NCBI RefSeq assembly: GCF_014201715.1
Contig: NZ_JACHFD010000008.1
Coordinates: forward strand, 164,137-228,136
Source of the DNA: Haloferula luteola
Lineage (GTDB): Bacteria; Verrucomicrobiota; Verrucomicrobiia; Verrucomicrobiales; Akkermansiaceae
Reading direction: 5' to 3'
Length of the DNA stretch: 64,000 nucleotides
Shown here: piece by piece, positions 59,036 through 64,000 of the stretch
Numbering within the stretch: the first letter of the stretch is position 1
Layout of the letters: each line of letters starts with the position of its first letter
Notes under the pieces: generated by a model
The model's database searches: none
Seen by the model: only the letters and a program-made list of their open reading frames with translations
Told to the model about the DNA's origin: nothing
Position numbers and translations under genes: made by a program

Positions 59036-59440
59036 TCAAGACCAGCCGAGAAGCCGTGGAGGAGGCGAGGGGGGCGAGGCTGACCAAAGGTCGCCTGCGA
59101 GCGAAGGGACGGTGAACTCTCGTGTTTCAGGAGTTCTTACCATCGGGCGGTGGAGAAGGATGCGCTGGGGGAGTGTTACCTCCTTCAGGGCGAGATCGCG
59201 CTTGGCACTGGAGGGGAGCTCGGTTCCTTGCTCCGATTGGCGGCCCTTGGCGATGGATTGGCACATGGCGCAGGGGTGGGCTCCGTCGAAAGTTTTCCGA
59301 GCACCTTCAAAGAAGCCATCCTGGGCAGAGTAGTCGACGAGCATCTTCGACCACGCCACGCATTGCAGCACTCCCCAGTGGCCGCCACACAGGTGCAGGC
59401 AGCCGAGGAGGGCAATGAGGAGCTGGCCGAGGCGCTTCAC
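59036..59440 (-). CDS. Small membrane protein with Cys motif, unknown
   Basis: 134 residues if started at the GTG at 59440 (VKRLGQLLIALLGCLHLC); an ATG at 59512 is the alternative, but its extension is not membrane-like. One N-terminal hydrophobic segment is followed by GGHWGVLQCVAWSKMLVDYS and KTFDGAHPCAMCQSIA. The combination HW-x-LQ-x-VAW, MLxDYS and FDGxHPCxxC is one I recall from small conserved verrucomicrobial proteins of unknown role. The CxxC could bind a metal or haem. It ends with a Pro/Ser-rich tail. The next gene upstream is the LOG-family gene on the same strand, about 90 bp away. Confidence 0.55.
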   Translation of the reverse strand: MKRLGQLLIALLGCLHLCGGHWGVLQCVAWSKMLVDYSAQDGFFEGARKTFDGAHPCAMCQSIAKGRQSEQGTELPSSAKRDLALKEVTLPQRILLHRPMVRTPETREFTVPSLAGDLWSASPPSPPPRLLGWS

Positions 59441-59533
59441 GTCGCGCCTGTGGTCGGCCAGGGGGAGTCGTCCGTCAATTCGAATTGGCGAAAAGGGGAT
59501 GCACTCCCCCATCGGAAGCCGAGGAAGCAAGCT

Positions 59534-60364
59534 TCAGGAGGCCGCGCTTTTGGGTACCCCTTTTTCGCCGAGAATGGGCTTGGGTTTCGGCAGTTTGTCC
59601 TGGCGCAAGCCAAACTGACGAACGGCATGGCGATGAATGTGGGCGATGGCCTCTTCGGGGTCGTCGGTGAAGAAGATCAACTCCGGGTCGTCCGGGCTGA
59701 TCGTGCCCGCTTCGGCCATGCGGTAGACGAAATCCATGAGCGGCTGCCAGTAATCTTTTCCCATGAGAACAATCGGAAAATTCCGGATCTTCTTGGTTTG
59801 GATGAGAGTCATGGTTTCGAACATCTCGTCCATGGTTCCAGCACCACCCGGAAGGACGATGAAGGCATAGGAGTATTTCACCAAGATGGTCTTCCGGGTG
59901 AAGAAATAGTGCATGTCCACCGAGCGCGTGACGTAGGGGTTCCCCGCTTGTTCGAAGGGGAGTTCGATATTGACGCCGATGGAGCGGCCTCCGGCTTCAA
60001 ATGCCCCTCGGTTGCCCGCTTCCATGATGCCTGGACCGCCTCCTGTCAGCACTGTAAATCCAAGTTCGGCGCACTTGGCGCCCATGGTACGGGCCATTTC
60101 GTAATAGGCGGTGCCGGGACGCGTCCGGGCAGATCCAAAGATCGTCACACAGGGGCCAGCGAAGTGGAGCGTGCGGAAAGCCTTGATGAAGTCCCAGGAA
60201 ACGCGGGCGAGAGTTCTGAGCTCACGCCACCGAGACTGAGGTCCTCCGAGCAAGGTGCGGTCGGGATGTTCCAGCTGGAAACGCTGCTCCTTTTTGATGT
60301 CGTCAGGAGCGATCGAGTGTTCGGCTTGAGGCTGGGGGCAATCAGGGCAATCGGGAGGAGTCAT
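59534..60364 (-). CDS. LOG-family (TIGR00730) Rossmann-fold protein
   Basis: 276 residues from the ATG at 60364; a GTG at 60403 is possible. The core matches lysine-decarboxylase-like/LOG proteins: VTIFGSARTRPG (about 73-84), LTGGGPGIMEAGNRGAF (about 105-121) and the nucleotide-binding PGGAGTMDEMFE (about 171-182). Members hydrolyse N6-modified or plain nucleoside 5'-monophosphates to the base and ribose 5-phosphate. An N-terminal extension with CPDCPQPQ (a CxxC) is not part of the usual fold and could bind zinc. Divergent from the antiporter gene, with 136 bp between the starts. Confidence 0.88.
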   Translation of the reverse strand: MTPPDCPDCPQPQAEHSIAPDDIKKEQRFQLEHPDRTLLGGPQSRWRELRTLARVSWDFIKAFRTLHFAGPCVTIFGSARTRPGTAYYEMARTMGAKCAELGFTVLTGGGPGIMEAGNRGAFEAGGRSIGVNIELPFEQAGNPYVTRSVDMHYFFTRKTILVKYSYAFIVLPGGAGTMDEMFETMTLIQTKKIRNFPIVLMGKDYWQPLMDFVYRMAEAGTISPDDPELIFFTDDPEEAIAHIHRHAVRQFGLRQDKLPKPKPILGEKGVPKSAAS

Positions 60365-60500
60365 GGGCGAGGATTCGATAGCATGGGGAAGGGGAGGCGT
60401 CACAGAAGAAGTCGGTCAGTTTGAGTTTCCTTCCGATGAGCGTGGAAACGCCAGGAGAGTTCCCAATCGTCGGCGACCGCCGAGGCCCTATGCTGTGGCG

Positions 60501-61431
60501 ATGATTCTTCCGTTGTTGTGGACCTTGGTGAGCTTCGGGCTGCTCTTTTTAGGGGCGGATTGGTTGGTCAAAGGAGGAGTCGGATTGGCGACGCGATGGG
60601 GAGTGACGGCACTGGTGGTGGGCCTCACCGTGGTTGCCTACGGCACGTCCTCTCCGGAGCTATGGGTTTCGCTCAAAGCGGCGTTGCAAGGGCAGTCGGG
60701 GATCGCGGTGGGAAATGTCGTGGGCTCCAATATTTTCAACATCGCGGTGATTCTCGGAGTCGCGGCGATGATTCGGCCCGTGGGGGTGGAATCGAATATC
60801 CTGCGGCGGGATGCCCCGGTGATGATGGGGGTGACCTTGGCCGCCGTGGCCGTGCTATGGGACGGCGCGGTGACTCGGATGGAGGGGGGGAATGTTGGTG
60901 ACGGCCAGCTTGCTCTACACCGTGTGGATCGTCCGGGCCGCACGGCGTGCCGGGGACTCAGGCGGTGAGGCGCTGCAATCCCTTCCCGTGCCCAAGGCTT
61001 TGGGATGGATCGTTTTGGGGCTGATCGTGTTGGCGCTGGGTTCCCGGGTGCTGGTCGAGAATGCGGTCGTGGTGGCCCGGGGACTTGGGGTTTCAGAGGC
61101 GATCATCGGTCTTACGATCATTGCCGCCGGGACTTCGATGCCGGAGTTGGCCACTTCGGCGGTGGGGGCCTGGCGGGGGCAATCGGACATCGCGATGGGA
61201 AATGTGATCGGTTCCAACATCTTCAACCTCCTTTTCGTGATGGGCCTTGCTGCCTGCATTCACCCCATCACAGGGGTTGCCGTAAGGGGAGTGGACAGCG
61301 TTTTCTTTGTGCTCACGGCGGCTTGGTTGTGGTGGGCTGCCTGGACTGGGCGAACGGTAGGTCGCGGGGAAGGCGCAGGATGTCTGGTCATTTACGCGGC
61401 CTACCTGCTCCTTATGTGGCCGCGGAGTTGA
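60501..61431 (+). pseudogene. Na+/Ca2+ antiporter (CaCA family), frameshifted
   Basis: Two fragments join into one K-dependent-type Na/Ca exchanger of about 310 residues. The first (ATG 60501) has alpha repeat 1: VAYGTSSPELWVSLKAAL and GNVVGSNIFNIAVILG. The second (frame of 60892-61431) has alpha repeat 2: IIAAGTSMPELATSAVGAW and GNVIGSNIFNLLFVMG. The frames separate in a run of seven G (60884-60890); six G would give one open frame running RMEGG-MLVTASLLY. Total length is 3n+1. It is either a sequencing or assembly indel, a phase-variable tract, or a dead gene. Intact, it would be an inner-membrane cation exporter with about ten helices. Confidence 0.85.
60884..60890 (+). repeat. G7 homopolymer at the frameshift of the antiporter gene
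   Basis: Seven consecutive G at the exact point where the coding frame changes. Removal of one G restores the full exchanger reading frame. Confidence 0.9.
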
Positions 61432-61669
61432 CCGGATTTGGGCGATGAAACTCTCTGAGCTTCCGTCATGACGGGATCCCTGAAGGCGTAGTGGTCGGAG
61501 GCAGAATTCCTGTGAGGATGCTGGGGCTGTCGGCCTTGAGCCGAAGATCCAGAAATTCCCCCGTTTCGGATCGACTCGATTCGCGTTGACCCCCCGTGCG
61601 TCGGATCGGGACCCGGTCCCCGGTCATTCGCCGTGTGTGTCGATGACCGGGGGCGGGGAATCTGAAAGT

Positions 61670-61921
61670 TCAAATGCCGGGAGGAGAACCGCCAAGGGCG
61701 AGCTTTTCTCGGTGCCTCATCGAAACCACCTGATTGATCTCGTCCAGAGCCCGGGTGGCCTGGGTCATCTCGTCGAGAAGGACTTGGAGACCCTGCCCCA
61801 ACTCGGCAGTCCATGGCTGGTCGCCGTGGCGCGAGCGGAATTGCTGAAGCGCAAGACCGGCCTCGACGGTGCGGTCGAGGGCCATCTGCTGATCCGAAAA
61901 AGCGTCTTCAAAGTTTTTCAC
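61670..61921 (-). CDS. Small hypothetical helical protein
   Basis: 83 residues from a GTG at 61921, no good ribosome-binding site. The sequence is helical and acidic (MALDRTVEAGLALQQFRSRH and LLDEMTQATRALDEINQVV), with heptad-like Leu/Val spacing suggesting a coiled coil. No family is recognised. Amino-acid composition is reasonable for a real protein, but the window around it is gene-poor, so the call is weak. Confidence 0.4.
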   Translation of the reverse strand: MKNFEDAFSDQQMALDRTVEAGLALQQFRSRHGDQPWTAELGQGLQVLLDEMTQATRALDEINQVVSMRHREKLALGGSPPGI

Positions 61922-62330
61922 AGCGGAAACGAGAACGTCTCATCGTCCTCGCTGAGGGTTAAATGCGAGGAACTCCGTCCCGGCAACGGAATTTGCGGTT
62001 CCGCTCGATGAAAACTCGGAGCTACCGAAATAACACGAAGAGGAGAAGGGTGCAGGGCGTCGGCCATGAACCCACCCACGGGTGTTTGCTCTGTGGCCCT
62101 CTCACGATCGGCGGACGGCTCGCATGGAGCAGAAGAGATCTCGGTGATCGCCGCCCATGCGCTTCCTTGAGGGAGGGAATCGATCGATTGGAGACGGGAT
62201 GAGGAGAGTGCATGCTAGCGACGCTTTTGGCGTTGCATGCGCTCATATTGTCGCCGCCATCGCGGCTTGAAGAGGGAACGGAAAGAACGAAGGAGGCCTT
62301 CCAATAACGAATAGCGGGACATATGGGGGA
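61922..62330. other. Gene-poor stretch, no clear content
   Basis: About 400 bp with only the doubtful 35-residue reading frame listed separately. No tRNA, promoter or repeat that I can name. A small hairpin (GAAGG/CCTTC, 62289-62301) marks the beginning of the structured region that follows. Confidence 0.4.
62215..62322 (-). CDS. Possible 35-residue Arg-rich peptide
   Basis: An ATG-to-TAG frame encoding a short, very basic, helix-prone peptide (starts MSRYSLLEGLLRSFRSLF, ends with RQYERMQRQKRR). The amphipathic first half and cationic tail could bind membrane or nucleic acid. There is no visible ribosome-binding site and the length is close to chance expectation, so this is tentative. Confidence 0.25.
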   Translation of the reverse strand: MSRYSLLEGLLRSFRSLFKPRWRRQYERMQRQKRR

Positions 62331-62334
62331 ATCA

Positions 62335-62800
62335 ATGAGTTATGATTGAGAGGATGACTCAATGAACCGGGGGAGGACGGCAGAATCCTATCCTGTTAGA
62401 TCCTGCGGACAAGGAGGCTTTGCCAAGCTTCGTAACCTCCCTAGGAAACTTAGGAAGATCCCCTCGCGGGTGGAGGGACGCGGCGGTTCCCCCTGGATCA
62501 CACCGCGCCCCTCGACACACCAGTCGACTTGCTGGGACCGCACTCCCCCAAGTGCATGGTGATCCCAGAGACCCTGGCGGCCTCCTCTCATGCCGTTGCC
62601 GGCCTGATGAGAAGTCGTCACTCTAACAGCTTTCGTGGATGGGAACCCTACGCGATGGCGTAATGCCCGGTCTGAGAAGGGAACAGCGAGCTGCAGGGGA
62701 GAGGGGGGCTTCGCCCTGGGATCGTCGACCTTTGGTTTTCGATTTGGAACACCTGGCTGATGGGCCGATGGAGAGCGTCTCCCCCAAAGGTCGATACGGG
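62335..62800 (+). ncRNA. Candidate large structured RNA
   Basis: A dense series of stems without credible coding. The core is closed by CTGTTAGA/TCTAACAG (62393-62400 with 62622-62629). Inside, in order: GGAGG/CCTCC (62413-62440); a hairpin with a G-U pair (62440-62454); CCCTC/GAGGG (62461-62477); GCGGT/ACCGC with an inner 3-bp stem (62483-62506); TCGAC/GTCGA (62512-62527); a 13-bp interrupted hairpin (62532-62568); and TCTCAT/ATGAGA capped by GCCG/CGGC (62586-62612). A second module has an 11-bp stem (62725-62735 with 62784-62794). An ATTGAG/CTCAAT hairpin (62345-62363) precedes. The G-U pair favours the plus strand. No known RNA class is recognised. Confidence 0.45.
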
Positions 62801-62926
62801 GATCAGGCGACCAACGAGCGACCATCGTGAAAGGCGAGATCGATCCATCCCGCGAGTTATTATCCGGGAGGGGAGTTGACGATTTGTCATCTTGAATCGG
62901 TGCCCTTCAAACGATTGAAATCCGAT

Positions 62927-63506
62927 ATGAATTTCTCGGTAATCGTGGCAGCTTTACTTTTGACGAGTCGATCGCTGGATGCAGCCATCACTATCCTGGT
63001 GGAACCGGATGGGGCTGGTTCTCGATTCACAGTCACGCAGGATTCGGAGAATCCCTCGATCTCTCTTGATCAAGTCACGGGAGGATTTGTGACCGGGCTT
63101 CGGCTCTCGCCACTGGCTCTTTACCAGACACCAGCCGCAGCGGATCTAGCCGGAACCTTTGCTGTGTCTGCAGGCTCAGTTTCCGAGAGTGGCGGCGGAC
63201 CCATCATCCCCATCACGGGCTTGGTGGTCGATCATGATCCCCTGGAGAACCAATTCGTTGCTCGACTGACCTTGGAGACGTTTTTTTTCGCTGAGTCCAG
63301 GGGGGACCTATCAATTCGAGCTTATTGAGGGTTCGGGTGTGTTGGAGACTCTTGGATTCGAGAGCTTCCAACCAGGAAGCTATGTTGAAACGGATCCCGT
63401 TTTTGGATCTGTCATCACCAGGGTCGTTCCTGAGCCAAGTATTTCCCTGCTTCCGATGACGGGCTTGGTTCTCCTGGCGAGCAGGCGTCGAAGCCTCACT
63501 TTGTGA
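62927..63506 (+). pseudogene. PEP-CTERM protein gene, frameshifted
   Basis: The ATG at 62927 opens a signal peptide (MNFSVIVAALLLTSRSLDAA) and a beta-rich ectodomain. The frame breaks in a run of eight T (63281-63288) and closes at 63328. With seven T it would read on as ETFFSLSPGGTYQFELIEG to a perfect PEP-CTERM tail (VVPEPSISLLPMTGLVLLAS then RRR) and stop at 63506, about 192 residues. Total length is 3n+1. As in the antiporter gene, one extra base in a homopolymer is responsible. It is either an indel error, slippage-controlled expression, or a dead gene. Intact it would be an exosortase substrate of unknown role. Confidence 0.85.
63281..63288 (+). repeat. T8 homopolymer at the frameshift of the PEP-CTERM gene
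   Basis: Eight consecutive T at the exact point where the coding frame changes. Seven T would restore the frame through the PEP-CTERM signal. Confidence 0.9.
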
Positions 63507-63531
63507 AATCTCTGATCGTTGTGCCAAAGAA

Positions 63532-63864
63532 ATGAGCGGCGAATCTAAACCGGAACGAACCAAGAATCGTCTCATTGCCGGGATCGGCATGATCGTCGGC
63601 CTTGTTGCATTGGCTGCAGCATTCTTGTCGCCCCAGATCGCTGAGGCAATCGATCCACCGAAACCGCCTGTCGAGGAGGTAGCGGTCGATCTTGCCTCAC
63701 GGATTATCGATGCGGCGAAGGCGAAAGCTAAGGGAGAGGAATATCAGCCAGCAGCCGCACCGCGCCAGTTACCCTCGCGATTCATCTATCCCGCCGTGGT
63801 TGGTTTCGGCATGATTGCTGCGGCACTAGTGCATCGTCCGAAAAGTAGCAGGCATATCAGGTGA
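63532..63864 (+). CDS. Small two-helix membrane protein, unknown
   Basis: 110 residues. Membrane segments lie at about 14-34 (LIAGIGMIVGLVALAAAFLSP) and 85-100 (FIYPAVVGFGMIAAALV), separated by a charged periplasmic or cytosolic linker with AKAKAKGEEY. No family is recognised. It starts 25 bp after the PEP-CTERM gene. Its last two or three codons overlap the 3' end of the transposase gene on the other strand, so its natural C-terminus may have been replaced by the insertion element's end. Confidence 0.6.
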   Translation: MSGESKPERTKNRLIAGIGMIVGLVALAAAFLSPQIAEAIDPPKPPVEEVAVDLASRIIDAAKAKAKGEEYQPAAAPRQLPSRFIYPAVVGFGMIAAALVHRPKSSRHIR

Positions 63865-64000
63865 TGCCAGCGTCTTGGGCGAGCTTGGTTAGTTGGATGA
63901 TCCGGCTGAGCTTCTTCGGGCCTTTGGTCCAGGTGAACGGACCGCAGTTCTCGTTGTAGGCGCGGACGAAGTCTTTCAGGAATCGCTCAAGCGCCTTGCC
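63857..64000 (-). mobile_element. 3' end of an IS630-like transposase
   Basis: 47 codons plus stop on the minus strand, continuing beyond the window. The sequence runs ...KALERFLKDFVRAYNENC, GPFTWTKGPKKLSRII. The FI..YN...PF.WTKG...L..II pattern is the typical C-terminus of IS630/Tc1-family DDE transposases. The terminal inverted repeat should lie within the next few tens of bases at or left of 63857, but I cannot define it without the other end. Confidence 0.7.

Noticed and set aside
62388..62825. A 145-codon minus-strand frame across the structured region
   Set aside because: The translation is rich in Pro, Arg and Gly with no domain, and it follows the stems rather than codon bias; I read the region as RNA.
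62335..62830. Known large RNAs (RNase P, tmRNA, 6S, SRP, group II intron domain V)
   Set aside because: None of their conserved core sequences is present on either strand.

Overview
The window looks like chromosome of a Verrucomicrobiota bacterium (Luteolibacter/Haloferula-like). The reasons are three PEP-CTERM proteins with C-termini of the VPEPS-hydrophobic-RRQR kind, a TIGR04073-type exosortase-associated protein, many LamG, beta-propeller and FG-GAP secreted proteins, ECF sigma factor/Ser-Thr kinase pairs, and an enolase next to a Chlamydia-like long GreA. The lineage is inferred from gene content only; there is no rRNA or tRNA in the window. Coding density is high. At least ten neighbouring gene pairs overlap by ATGA, which points to widespread translational coupling.

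Layout. 1-2.1 kb: three coupled genes for unknown proteins, the last two clearly secreted. 2.1-7.9 kb (minus): a giant secreted FG-GAP protein, a small TSP3-repeat protein and a class I glutamine amidotransferase. 8-11.7 kb: a YycJ-type metallo-hydrolase followed by a DUF2868 membrane protein and its DUF3482 GTPase partner. 11.7-13 kb: an SHD1-like protein and a TIGR04073 protein. 13-18.8 kb: a 1938-residue fatty-acyl-AMP-ligase/NRPS predicted to make an N-acylglycine. 19-24.4 kb (minus): serA with a strongly structured leader, an aldehyde dehydrogenase, a metallopeptidase-like protein and a choice-of-anchor I propeller. 24.6-29.7 kb: an ECF sigma/membrane regulator/PDZ operon, then long greA and eno. 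29.7-37 kb: a LamG-GH31 glycosidase and two closely related LamG proteins. 37-41.6 kb: an ECF-kinase pair and xylulokinase. 41.7-45.9 kb: a beta-solenoid carbohydrate-binding protein coupled to an LRR_5 protein, divergent from a two-component system (46-48.2 kb). 48.2-52.2 kb: creB-creC without creD, followed by two polytopic membrane proteins and an orphan ribbon-helix-helix protein. 52.3-54.5 kb: a GNAT acetyltransferase and an OadA/PycB carboxyltransferase lacking its biotin domain. 54.5-58.8 kb: a PEP-CTERM protein, a propeller/di-haem protein and a His-rich beta barrel. 59-61.4 kb: a small membrane protein, a LOG-family protein and a Na/Ca antiporter frameshifted in a G7 run. 61.4-64 kb: a gene-poor stretch with a dense array of RNA-like hairpins, a PEP-CTERM gene frameshifted in a T8 run, a small membrane protein and the 3' end of an IS630-like transposase.

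Most of the window serves the cell surface: secreted adhesin-like and sugar-binding proteins, and the sensors and ECF/kinase switches likely to control them. The candidates most worth following are the FAAL-NRPS with an unusual Cys-type thioesterase, the structured RNA candidates at 62.3-62.8 kb and upstream of serA, and the membrane-protein cassette that takes the place of creD behind creBC.
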